Origin: Klebsormidium nitens
Lineage: Eukaryota; Streptophyta; Klebsormidiophyceae; Klebsormidiales; Klebsormidiaceae
Assembly: GCA_000708835.1 (NCBI GenBank)
Contig: DF236982.1
Coordinates: forward strand, 248,001 to 312,000
DNA length: 64,000 nt
Direction of reading: 5' to 3'
The notes beneath the pieces were generated by a model. The model saw nothing but the letters and a program-made list of their open reading frames with translations. It was not told the origin of the DNA and ran no database searches. Of the stretch, positions 1 to 10,616 are shown in pieces; the first letter of the stretch is position 1, and every line of letters starts with the position of its first letter. The position numbers were made by a program, and so were the translations under genes.

Positions 1-784
1 GTTTCCGCTTTTCCAGTCCTCCTCACAGCATGACCATTCTTGCATTTTTGTCGAAGGTCCGGCTTCTTGCAGGCAATTGTTGTATGCTTCATTTCCTCAA
101 TTTGATATGGAAGAATCAACGATGTTTCTGGAAAAATGGGAAGGCGCTTTGATCAAGACTGGCGGTGTCAGGCATTGGCATACTTGTTCTGTTGTCTCAA
201 TGGGTCCACAGGTGTTCTTTCTCATATGCTTGTCTAGGTGCCTTAACTCAGGACATGAGCCTGTTTCAATCTCGAAGCTGAGGAACTCATTAGAGACAGG
301 GTATAATTAAAGCCTCTCATAAAGATGGATTTGCTGCACATCTGCGATTGAGGATGGCAGCTCTCTAATAGTTTGCCCAAAAACTGAGCGAGCTGTTTCA
401 TCATAATATTCGCTCGCTCAATCACTCACTTGGTGCTCTGAACTACCCCGCAGGCTATCCGCTGGTGGCACTCACCCTGCGCCTGCATTAACGAGTTAGG
501 GTCAACAAAAAGCGCCGTCCTGTTGAAGAGGGTTTCAGGTAGATCAAGGTTTGGTTTTGCCGTCCGCCGAAAGGCACAGCTGTTGTGGCTGCTGCACAAC
601 AGGCAGAGCAGACAATGCGGCAAAGCGAAAGGCGAGAAAAGCCTTTCCGGAAACAGGCCTTGACTCGAGTGGTATGCTTCAAGTTGGGTCTCTCGCCACT
701 AGTGGGGTTCCCACGTTAGGTAGTTTGACTGCCGGAATAAAGAGCGTGCTACTTTGCTGACAAGTTCTTAGCAACTAGGTTGGG
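1..784. other. 5' flank of the RUS gene, no gene seen
   Basis: Only short open frames without family resemblance or splice-site support occur here on either strand. The region most likely holds the promoter and 5' untranslated part of the gene starting at 785. I see no convincing TATA box or other regulatory element. Confidence 0.4.
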
Positions 785-3700
785 ATGGCGGGGCCGCCGC
801 TTGGTGCGGGCGGCGAGCGCAAGCCCTGGCACAGCGCTGAGTTGGAGGGTTTGGGGTCACTCGCGACTGGGTTGATGGCAAACATTCGGGAGGCATTGCG
901 AAAGCTACAGGCAAGCCAGAGGAAAGATGCACGCTCCAAGAAAGGAAGTAAAAGAAGTGGAAGCGAGCGTCCTGCAAACGGTGAGGAGAGATCGGTGCAA
1001 GATGCAATGACGAGGAAGGGAAGTTGCGATACGCCTTCAGATGTAAGGCCGCGCGCGCGCAGACCGCCCGCCTGGTTAGCGGCGCTAACCCCTCCAGTTA
1101 GAAAGGCGCCCCCCCAGAACGAGTCCCTGTCTCCAATCCGGTTAGCGTCGCTAACCATGGCGTCCCCTCAGAGTGGCAACCACCATCGGCAGCCGGGGCC
1201 CTTCAGCCACCCCTCTAGTTTCCACCTCCCGGTGGATGTCACTTGGGGCGCCTGGGACGACGATGACATCAGCGACGACGTCCTCAGCGCTGATCTCAGC
1301 GTATCTTCCTCCGGCGAGGGCACTCGTGAGCTGGCGGGTTCAGCCAGGGGGGGAGAAGTGAGTACCAGTCAAGGGGAACAGGGGGAGGCGCTGTGCTATG
1401 AGATTGTGAAGGGGCGGAAGCGACGGTATGTAAAGGGCGCGGGGGGAAAGAGTAGCCGAAGGGGAAAAGCTGGATACACAGTGGTCGAGGAGGGGGAGAA
1501 GCGGAATCCATTTCAGGTGAGGGGACGAGCACGGAGCATGGAGGAAGCACGTGCGTCGCAGCCTTGGTTTTCTTGGAGTGATAGGCAATCAGTGGAACAT
1601 GGAATGCGCCAACCATGTTCATCGCCGAAGAGCACAAGAGGTGCTTGTTTGAAGAAGTGTCTGAATCTTTCTGCAGTTCGACGTTTTTTTGCGAGCCCTC
1701 TTCTTCGCACTAACAAATAGGAACTTCAACGCTGAGCAATCTTCTAAGCCTGCTCTTTTCAGGGTCCACGTTTTTTTGCCACTTTTCAGTTGTCAACGTC
1801 TTCAGCTGACCACTTTGGACTGCTCTGAAGGTTGTGCTACTGCCGCTAGGTTCTAGCCAAGCATAGTACTGATCTGATTCACATCTCCTAGAAGTAGAAG
1901 AGTACCTTCTTTTGCAGCCCTTTTACCGGGTCCTAGTCGATGATCTTCGCAGCATGTCGACTTATTTGTCAATGAGGGCGTGCCCAAAGCCCCTTGCTTT
2001 GGGCAAGTGCATCTTGAACTGGTCATTACCCCAAAGCTAAGACTCCCTGATTATACGTGTCTTCCTTTTCCCAGATCTTGTCCACTTTCGCCTGCTCGTA
2101 CGTCGTCCCCGAGGGCTTCCCCGAGACCGTCTCCGCCGCATACGCTCCCTACATGCGGTGGCGCGCCGCTCAGTATTTCTTCGGGGGGGCGATGGGCGTT
2201 TTCACCACTCGCTCGCTGCTGCACTCGATCGGCGTTTCCCGCGGGGGTGCGCCAACGGCGGTGGCGGTAAACTGGGCGATTAAGGACGGGGCGGGGCGCA
2301 TTGGGAAAATGCTCTTTGCACGGCAGGGGAAGAAGTTTGACTGCGACCTGAAGCAGGTGCGAAAATTCCGGCTTAGTTGTTGATGTTCTGGACCGAGGTT
2401 ACAGATATGCCCAGGCACCGCAATACAATGAAAGTGGCATTTAGTGACCGCAAGATGTTACCTTGTGTTGCATTCCCATGCTTCTTGACTTCACGAAGTT
2501 CGGACACAAGACGCAGAAGCACCAAGTATAGCATCGTTGAACAGACTGGAACCTTCTGGCTGTCTCAAAAATCAAGGAGACACTGACGCTCCAAGCTCGA
2601 GCAGGTGCGCTTTGCTGGGGGCCTGCTGATGGAACTAGGCGCGGCGGTCGAGCTGGCGACCACCGTCTGCCCGCAGTTCTTCCTGCCGCTCGCGTGCGCT
2701 GCCAACATCTCGAAGGTGAGGTTGATGGGTTTGTCCGATTGTATATCACGTCCGTTTCCTAAGTTTGGAGGTGTGCGACAAAGACAGGTGGCCGCTTAGG
2801 GATTGAGTGATTTGTAGTCGGAGAGTCCAGCAAAGCGCTTACGGGCAATATTATCTGATAGCGAGTACCAGGGTAATCAGAGCATAGTGGCAATGCAACA
2901 ACGTGTCATGATCTTGAACATTCTGTGAGAGGCCCTGCAGTGGTGTAGTGAGTGTAGGGTTAATGCTGCACAGCTCTTTGGAAAAACACCAGGCACGCGA
3001 CTAAGTCTGCGTCGGACGAAGCAGCTGTAGCGCTGTCCAGAAGCGAGCCTTGAATTCCTAGCAGTCTTCACCGTTGAGTTCCTCAACCTCGAAGGCACAG
3101 AGTGCACATACGCGCTTCTCTACAGGAAACCAGGTATGCATTTCTTTGCGTGGCCGTTCGGCATACTGACCTTGCAATGCATCTGTACAGAACGTGGCAG
3201 CAGTGACTGCCACCTCGACGCGGGCGCCAATCTACAAGGCGTTTGCGCGGCGCGAGAACCTGGGTGACGTCACCGCCAAGGGCGAGAGCATCAGCAACAT
3301 GGCGGACCTGGTAAGCGGGGCATTGGATTGGGCGTTGCCAGCATAAGAGTCTGCTCCTTCCTTGAACGTTTCTTGCTTCCGACTTCAATCAGTCACGTTC
3401 TCCTTCGGGTTTGTAAACCAGAGCTGACGAAGAGGTAGCGTGTTGTATACCGGTTTGAAGATTGATTATCTTCTTTTTTACCAGTGGAGCGAGCGAGCTC
3501 ATGTCCATTGGAAGGGACCTCGAGGGTAGGATCGAGCAAGTTTCAAAGATTCGTCTACCAGTCTTGTGACAAGGTCCTTTCTCCTTGCGACCACGCTACC
3601 TTGTAAGTTAAGGAGTCGGAAACTGTCCACGTTCTACGCCAGTTGAACAGAGATGTAAGCGAGAAGAGAATTCCTCTTAAGCATTGTGTAGGTAAGGAAG

Positions 3701-6700
3701 TAAGGCGTTCAAAACAGCACCGAAGATTTCCGTCTGAGCATAAGCGTCAACGGATCTCTGTCGTGCAAAGAGGAACCTGCAAACGGATCACCCCCGCAAA
3801 ACGGAAACACGGATTAGAGAAAGAAAAGGAGGTACCCTGTGCTCTGTAACCACAGGTGGGCATGGGCTTCGGTGTCTTGCTGTCCGTACAAACAAACCCC
3901 GGCTCAAACAGCGACCCTGGTAAACGGAAATACGATCGGAAAAAAGGAAAAGGAAGCTGAAGCAAAAGTCAAGTTCTTTCGACACAGATGGGCATGGGCT
4001 TTGGCATCTTGCTGTCCACACAAAAAACCCCGGCTCAAACAGGGACCCTGGCAAACGGAAACACGAACGGGGTAAAGAAAAAGGCGGCTCGATCAAAACT
4101 CAAGTTCTTTCACCCCAGATGGGCATGGGGTTTGGCATCTTACTTTTCACACAAGAAGCCCGGATCAGACAGCGACCCTAACACGAGTGGGAGAAAGAGA
4201 AGGGAAGCTCAAGTAAAACTCAAGTTCTTTTTACTCCAGATGGGCATGGGCTTCGGCATTTTGCTGTCCAAGCGCAACCCCAGCCTGCTCGCGACCTTCG
4301 GCGTGCTGTCGTGTGGCTACCTGCTGAGCTCGTACAACGAGTGCCGCTCCATCCAGCTGCCCACGCTCAACCGAGCGCGCTTCTCCGTCGCCGTCAGGAC
4401 CTTCCTAGAAAGTGGTAAGAGCCTGATTATTGCATTCATCGGCAATGGGCAATTTGCTGCTGTCAATTATCGCTTTTCAAAAACCAGCTGGTTTCAAATT
4501 GCTTTCATCCCATCAAGCCCAACTTGTTCTCGAGCTGGCCCTTTCCTTTGCTAGGCCTGCTCGAGACCTATGCCACAATATTTTGCCATGGTAAGACCCG
4601 ATTCCGGCTCCTAACCTCACCCTTTCCCGATTTGCCAGGCAGCGTGCCGGCCCCAACGGAAGCGAACCGGCGGGAGGCGATCATCGTCCCGCCCTGGGCC
4701 GCGGAGAAGCCCATGGAGCTTGGTGAGAATGCGTCCCGGGTCTTGAAATCTCGCTGCCAGACATGCGCTTCTTCTGGACCACTAATACCGTGTCTATCCG
4801 GCTCCGACCAGAACCCGCCAGAAGTTCAAGCCGGCGTGGCTGATGGGATGCTTCTCTGTTTCGCAACACGGAAGAAGGTCCTGTTGGAAAGAGGAGCCTC
4901 AAGATTTTGTATAATCTTTTGGAATCTTGTTAAATAGAGCTGCTTCGCCGGCTCTTGGACTGGCTTGCTTGACCGGTATCACGATTCTTATGTTGTTTAG
5001 GCAAGCCTTCTAAGAGCTTCGTCCGAAGAGCGCTGGGGTTACTTGGTCGTCAACACCTCAAACCAGGCACCGAAAGATATGGATTATCTGGTTGCGGTTT
5101 GCAGAGGATTGATTTGAGTTTCGTGAGAAGCTTTGAGTCAAAGCGAGGCGTTCGTTCTTCTCGCGCGGAACAGTGGAAATATTGGTGAATTTTCTCTGAC
5201 ACAAAGGCCTTTTTCCTCACAGGCGTGAAGGTCTCCGAAGCCTTCGGGAGCGCGCACGAGTTCCAAGCCGCGAGCCAGCTCTTCAAGGTGTGCGCGCACA
5301 GTCTATGTTCCGCGCTTCTTTCGCCGGCGACTTTCTGCAGACCTTGGATGGCCCGCCGTTATATCCAAATGCTTGTCGGCTAGTTCCTGACGGTTTGCAT
5401 CCTTCGGACGATCCTTCGCTCGTTCGGACGGGTCCTTGCAAACCTCGGACGGTCCTCTGCTCCGAAAGCATCCGCCGGGTCGAGGATCGGACGCTTCACC
5501 CCTTCTTTCGGACGCCGTTTTGCTGTCGTTTTCCGTCCGTGGTTGATCCTGACGGAGCTTCACTCGGACCGTCCGTGGCTATCCCGGACGGTGCTGCTGA
5601 TTTTGGACGGTCCGTAGTTGATCCGGACGGTGGTGTGTTGCAGGACGAGAAATACATGGTGACGTACCGCAAGAAAAAGCGGCGCGCGTTTGTCGTGTTG
5701 AAGGAGGACGCGCAGGCGGCCGATGTGCTGCGGGCCGCTTTCCAGGTGCGCCGACCGGCTCTCCTTATGCTTTTTGTCTCTTGTTTTTGGATTGAGCCAG
5801 AGAGCTAGACATTCATCTACGGGCGTTTCCGAAATGTTCCCGCCCATTCGTTGTTTCTTTCTTTCATGGTTTAGCCAGATAGCTAGAACATTCAACAGGC
5901 GGCCGACTTGCTAGGGGCGAACGAGAAGCCGATTTTCACTTTTATTGTCACTCTCTCGTGCGTCCAGTTTGCTCTTTCTCGAATCACATGTTTCTCAGGC
6001 CGCCGATGCGCTGCGGGGCCCGGTTCAGACACAACTTTTGTTGTCTAGACGTCATGCTCGGGGCTTTCAAATGATTGCAGTGGAGGTGGGATATGCGCAG
6101 CAGTCTAGCATTCCGGCGGCTGAAGGTTTAGACGAATTGTTTCCAGAAGTTGGGACTCTTCATGGCAATAGCTCTTTGTACTTGATCGTGAAACCCCGTT
6201 GATGACGCCAAAATCACCGCAAGGGGAGCCTTGCGCTTTCAGAAAAGTGGGGCCTCGGTTGCCCTTTCCGTAGCCGCTGATTCCGACGCTCAGCTGTCTT
6301 CCTCCACTCTTCCTAAGGCAGGGTGGTTGCACCTGACGAGGCCTCGGGCGACTAGTCTTGGATTTGGATCCCGCTGCAGATTGCACCTACCGGGCGCATA
6401 AGAACGTGTCCGAATAGGTCGCGGAATTTGCTGACGTCACCGCACGCGCCCTATAAGCACAGTCCCGTCACGGAACTAAAATAAATCTTAACATTAACTC
6501 TCAAACGTCCGGTTATCCCCCCCGGCAGGCCCACGTGTTGCTTCACATCCTCCACGGCTGCCCCTCCAATGGCGACGGCTCTTCCGTCAATGGCGACTCG
6601 ATTTCCGGTTCCGGTTCCGGTTCCGGTTCCGGGTCCGGGTCCTTGATTCAAGGGGTGTGCGCCATTCCCCGGCGGGACGGAAAGCAGAGCATCCGGAAGG

Positions 6701-7566
6701 TTACCGAGGAGGACGTCGTCACAGCTCTGCGCCAGAGCTGCGCCGAGACGAGCGGGTTGTACGAGGACTTTCGGAAAAAGGCGTCCGCGGAGGTAGGAGG
6801 CACGCTCAAGTGGTCGCCAGGAGAAGCTTTATTGGGGTGTCATCGCGAGTTTGCGGATCGCCTTAGCTACTGCCCGGGTGCTATTCTTTGTCTTGCTGCC
6901 GCGGTTGCTGCACTTTCTCGGTACTTTTGTGATCCATCCAGTCGCGCTCTGTTTTTGATGTTGGCACGTGAAAAACATCGCAACGCCGTGGCGTGAACAT
7001 AAGGTTCATAGTGTGACGCCATTACTCAAATGTCAGGCTCCGGTAGTCATGGAGATTGGAGCTGGTTGGTGCGGGTTATTTGGAAGCGTGTTATCTTTGT
7101 TGGTTGTCCGAAACGGCCGGCCAACCAGTCTCAAGAATGTTTTGGGAAAGCATCTTTACCTGTGAACGTAGGCCGAGTCGTATGCTCTCTCCGTAGGCAG
7201 GTTCGTATGCTCTCTGCTTGCTCGTGCGTAGTTTCGCACCAGCATTGACAAAGTGTTATCCCACTCATTCAAATCTTGAAGCGGAGTGGGAAGTGAGTTT
7301 GATTCTCGTGGTCGGAGCAGAACGTTCAAAAGCATCTTGAAGATGAGGAAGGTCGGGCTGCTGGTGGGGCCTTGATGTGTCAAAAAAAGAAGAAACCATC
7401 AGATGGAAGAAGGACAGGAAGGAAAAAAAGGGACTCTACTCCTATTCTGTACTCTGTAAGAGAGGCGGCAAGCACAATTAACCTCTTCGTTACTCTCGTC
7501 TTTCAGGGTTGGGTCATGGCGGACGCGCTGTTGAACCCGGGGGATGCTCGGTTGTGCAACAGCTGA
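785..7566 (+). CDS. RUS: ROOT UVB SENSITIVE family protein (DUF647), RUS6-like
   Basis: Ten exons join in phase: 785-1516, 2075-2356, 2605-2715, 3191-3310, 4240-4414, 4639-4722, 5223-5287, 5644-5745, 6529-6792 and 7507-7566, giving about 663 residues. Exon 2 carries the family hallmark PEGFPETV, then YMRW, then NWAIKDGAGRIGKMLFARQG. Later exons carry LRFAG-like VRFAGGLLMELG, GDVTAKGES and SKRNPSLLATFG. The last exon ends with the family-type GWVMADALLNPGDARL. As far as I recall the sequence is closest to plant RUS6. Family members act in UV-B response, auxin and vitamin B6-related processes, but their biochemistry is poorly defined. The first exon adds about 244 low-complexity, charged residues, long for the family; its link to exon 2 rests on matching phase 0 and a good donor. 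Exon 9 contains a Gly-Ser run coded by a hexamer repeat. Several introns hold copies of exon edges (see repeats). Confidence 0.92.
3855..4290 (+). repeat. Four copies of an exon 5 acceptor edge in RUS intron 4
   Basis: The genuine exon starts at 4240 just after CAG with ATGGGCATGGGC. Three upstream copies of the same acceptor plus about 35 coding bases begin near 3855, 3988 and 4119, spaced 133, 131 and 121 bases, and share flanking bases such as CAAGTTCTTT before the acceptor. Copies drift gradually, and the one at 3855 has GTG in place of ATG. Each retains a pyrimidine-rich tract and AG, so each could serve as a decoy 3' splice site. Confidence 0.9.
5391..5640. repeat. Cluster of GGACGGTCC-like motifs in RUS intron 7
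   Basis: Variants of CGGACGGTCC occur around ten times in both orientations in 250 bases, directly before exon 8. Two longer copies, GTCCGTGGTTGATCC and GTCCGTAGTTGATCC, lie near 5536 and 5610. The core is partly palindromic. It reads as a locally expanded short repeat; a binding-site cluster is possible but not shown. Confidence 0.75.
5712..6030 (+). repeat. Degenerate copies of the RUS exon 8 end inside intron 8
   Basis: The genuine exon end, about 5712-5745 (CAGGCGGCCGATGTGCTGCG), is echoed near 5894-5916 and again near 5995-6028 within the following intron. The second echo keeps almost the whole segment to a terminal CAG but has lost the GT donor. Confidence 0.75.
6602..6642 (+). repeat. 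In-frame TTCCGG hexamer microsatellite
   Basis: About six and a half units of a GGTTCC hexamer lie within RUS exon 9 and encode an alternating Gly-Ser stretch. Because the unit is a multiple of three, length changes would not break the frame. Confidence 0.95.
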
Positions 7567-8855
7567 CGACGATTCGACGTTGGCCCGGTAGAAGAAATTG
7601 GATCATGTCACACGATTCTTTCAACGATTCTTTTGCTCGCGTCAGTTAGGATGATGCTAGCGGTGGCCTGCCGAAAAGCGTGCTGTCTCAAGATGTCAAA
7701 ATTCAAGAATCATGGAAGAGGATGCTTGCAAGTGGTACTTTGGTCCTACTGTAGTCCGAGCATGCACGGCTTTGCGAGCGCCTGCAGAATTGCATTTTAT
7801 CGAGACTCGTGCCGTGGGCGGCACATGATGTTGCAGCAATCCTCAACGCAATTGGCGGTATCAACCACGAGATCTCCCTGTTACTTCTTCGCAGCTAAAG
7901 TCACTTCCTCTTGAAATATGAGATTGCCGTCACCAGATACGTGGTCTGATCTTATGAGCAAAGTGACTGAGCTGATTATATGTAGGCTGACTGAGGTTAC
8001 TTTGCATGAATTGTCGAGCGTTTTACCATGTTCAACGAGGACTGTACGTTACTAATGCGTGCAATCGAACTTTCCATGATCGAAGACGTCCGACTTATGT
8101 TGGACCCTGCTGTACAGGATATCAATTTGCGCGAGTCATAGTTGGTCGGATGCGCGGAATGGCATTAATGATCGCGAGATGACGCGCTTTAAAGCAAATG
8201 ATAAAAACCTGGACATGCGCGTTCTCGCATATGATATGTGACGTACCCGCATATTTGCATAATTCCGTGACGAAGGATTTGATATATCCGCGGCTACCAA
8301 TGGCATGCGCCATATGCTGCAGGCAGCTCAGTTTTCCATAACATACACGGTTATACATTTGAGTTCGTATGCTTCAGCGCCTCTACCCGGCTATAATTTC
8401 AAGCTTAACATATTCGATGTATGATCGGATCGAAGGCCACCTAGCCCGGCCTGTGCATGGATCATGTTGCGGATTGGCTAGAGACTCGATTGGATCATCT
8501 GGAAGTTATCAGGTCACAAGCACGGGTACAAGCAGCCATGCTTGCAATTGCAATTACAAGTACCTGTGCGTATTGATGTACGATCACTCAACCTTCGAAC
8601 AAACAATACACGGTAACACATAACGTAGGCCTGGCACCTGGCAACACTCTGATGTGAAAAGTTTGGGAAGTTTTGCTTCTCTGTAGGTCATTGAGCTGAC
8701 TGACATAATCACTGAATGATTGAAAAGAAGTAATATACTGTACATTGTTTGAAAGCAGTCAGCTTAACGATGCACGCAATGAGGATTTGTAAGCTGAGCT
8801 TGGCCACTCATCTTGCATACAAGTCAACATGCGAACGTTGCACTGTTTCTCTTGT
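7567..8855. other. Convergent intergenic region, no gene seen
   Basis: It lies between the 3' ends of the RUS gene and the F-box gene, so it should hold both 3' untranslated regions and polyadenylation sites. It is AT-richer than the coding parts. No open frame here has family resemblance and I found no tRNA or repeat array. Confidence 0.5.
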
Positions 8856-10232
8856 TTACTGAAATATCGTGCCTGGATACGTTGGCGTTTCAAGGAAGTG
8901 AACGTCTAGCTTGGGAACGTGTTCGAAATCCGACCTTAACAGTGACAAGGTCCCCTTCCTATCCAAATCTCCTCGTAAGTAGAACTCAACTTGTTGAAGC
9001 GTGGGGAGTCCTCGACACAGCGCTCGAAGCTCAAGATAGGCAAACTCGCAATCATCCACCGCAACCCTCAGCTGCTTCAACTGCACGTGCGTGTGGCCAG
9101 CTGACAGCTTGGACAAGCTGAGACACTGAAGAAATGCATGATGGAGATGCAGGTGCTCAATCTCCGGAGGCAGATGGGTCAAGAATTCACCCACTGACAG
9201 ACTGGAGTCTGGAGTTGTCTCTCTCACCGTTAATGACAACTGCTTCAGTGTATGACACTGCCCTAAGAGAGGTAGCATGATCTCAGGCCAGCACTTGTCG
9301 GCCCTACATTCGACTGCTGTCAGCCTTTCCAAACGGCTGAACGGTTCCGTCAGCGTAATGGGTTTGACCAGTTGGTCAACGTGCAGATTCAGCAGCTGGA
9401 GAGACGGGGTTCCCAAATGAAGGACGTCGGTTTCATTGAAATGGCTCAAAAGGTTTGGGGCTTGCACATTCACACTTAGGAAGTTGTCATTTGAAAGGCT
9501 GAGGGATTTGAGCGTATCCGACTTGATGACGAGGATGGGGTCTTGGTCCTCAAGGCCACCTTCTGATGAGCCCTCCACGTGAACGTTCAGATTCTCAAGG
9601 TGAACACATCTACGCAGCAAATTCTCCAATGCAGGTATGGTTATGCTTGCACTTGCAAGGTTCACCTCTTGCAACAACGACACCGGTGCGGCCCTCAACT
9701 TCTCAATGCCCAAGCTGCTGCCCGGTGCCGGGCACCACAAGTTCAGCTTTCGCACGCGGGACTTCAACAGAAGGCCCTCTAGCATGCCTCCCTCTGGTTC
9801 CGACAGGGTGATATAAGGCCCCCGCTCGTCTGCCCCCTCAGGCAGCGGCGCGCGGTCATCTGGGAGAATGATATGGATGTTGACTGACTCTGGGAGGCGC
9901 TTGAGCAGGGGCGCAGCAAAGATATATTCGTGCGGCAGCTCCTCAGCCCCCGCCTCCGTTACGAACAGGTTCAGTGTCTCAATTGAGAAGCTTTCGTGGT
10001 GCACGAAGGCCATGAAGCCCAGCGCGCTTTCTGGGCTGTTGAGGGGCCAGTCCAGAGTCTTCACCTGATGCACGAGCCTTGCGAAACGCTTGCAGACCAG
10101 GTGCGATTTGAGGAGGTGCTTTGCATAGTGACCACGGTGCTCTACTAGAGATTCGTCACGGGCGCCGACAAACGCTAAGACTGATGTGACCACTTCGTCT
10201 GGCAGAAGATCAAACGGGGAGGGAGCAGCCAT
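8856..10232 (-). CDS. F-box / leucine-rich repeat protein
   Basis: This is a single-exon gene of 458 residues. The first ATG in the open frame is at 10232; the upstream part of the frame has no ATG. Residues about 6-50 form an F-box, starting FDLLPDEVVTSVLAFVG and containing HLVCKRFARLV. The rest is a series of leucine-rich repeats with phrases such as LKQLSLTVRE, LHLHHAFLQCLSLSKL and LENLNVHVEGS. Proteins of this kind are substrate receptors of SCF ubiquitin ligases: the F-box binds SKP1 and the repeats bind the target. The target here is unknown. It lacks introns, unlike all its neighbours, which suggests retroposition or a lineage-expanded family. It is divergently arranged with the RING-finger gene at 10617. 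Confidence 0.88.
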   Translation of the reverse strand: MAAPSPFDLLPDEVVTSVLAFVGARDESLVEHRGHYAKHLLKSHLVCKRFARLVHQVKTLDWPLNSPESALGFMAFVHHESFSIETLNLFVTEAGAEELPHEYIFAAPLLKRLPESVNIHIILPDDRAPLPEGADERGPYITLSEPEGGMLEGLLLKSRVRKLNLWCPAPGSSLGIEKLRAAPVSLLQEVNLASASITIPALENLLRRCVHLENLNVHVEGSSEGGLEDQDPILVIKSDTLKSLSLSNDNFLSVNVQAPNLLSHFNETDVLHLGTPSLQLLNLHVDQLVKPITLTEPFSRLERLTAVECRADKCWPEIMLPLLGQCHTLKQLSLTVRETTPDSSLSVGEFLTHLPPEIEHLHLHHAFLQCLSLSKLSAGHTHVQLKQLRVAVDDCEFAYLELRALCRGLPTLQQVEFYLRGDLDRKGTLSLLRSDFEHVPKLDVHFLETPTYPGTIFQ

Positions 10233-10616
10233 TGCGAGGCCGCGTTGTTGCACCTGCCAGAACCGTATCAGTGCCTCTTTCTGCCCGCCTTTCTGCAGAC
10301 CACCTCCCAGCAAGAAAGAACGGGACCCATGCGCTCCTGTTCACAACTCTGACAGTGATACTTTAAATAGCGATGCACGACATTTTGCACCAAGGTCGTT
10401 AGGCTAGCCACCTCTTTACGATACTTTGAACCAATCAGAGCGCTCATAAGGTCACGTGGAAGAAACCGATACTTGAAGGTACGTACTTTGCAGGTGTTTC
10501 TTGGAAACCCAAGCAATATCCTGTTTCATCCGGTACCGGGTTTGGAGCAGTCACTCCAATTTTGCTTGAACAGAGAAGGGTGCAACATGTGAGACTGGCA
10601 CTGAGAGAACAGTGAG
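10233..10616. promoter_or_regulatory. Shared divergent promoter region
   Basis: Only 384 bases separate the start codons of the F-box gene (-) and the RING-finger membrane protein gene (+), so both promoters must overlap or abut here unless 5' introns extend them. The placement is the evidence; I did not identify specific binding motifs. Confidence 0.45.
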
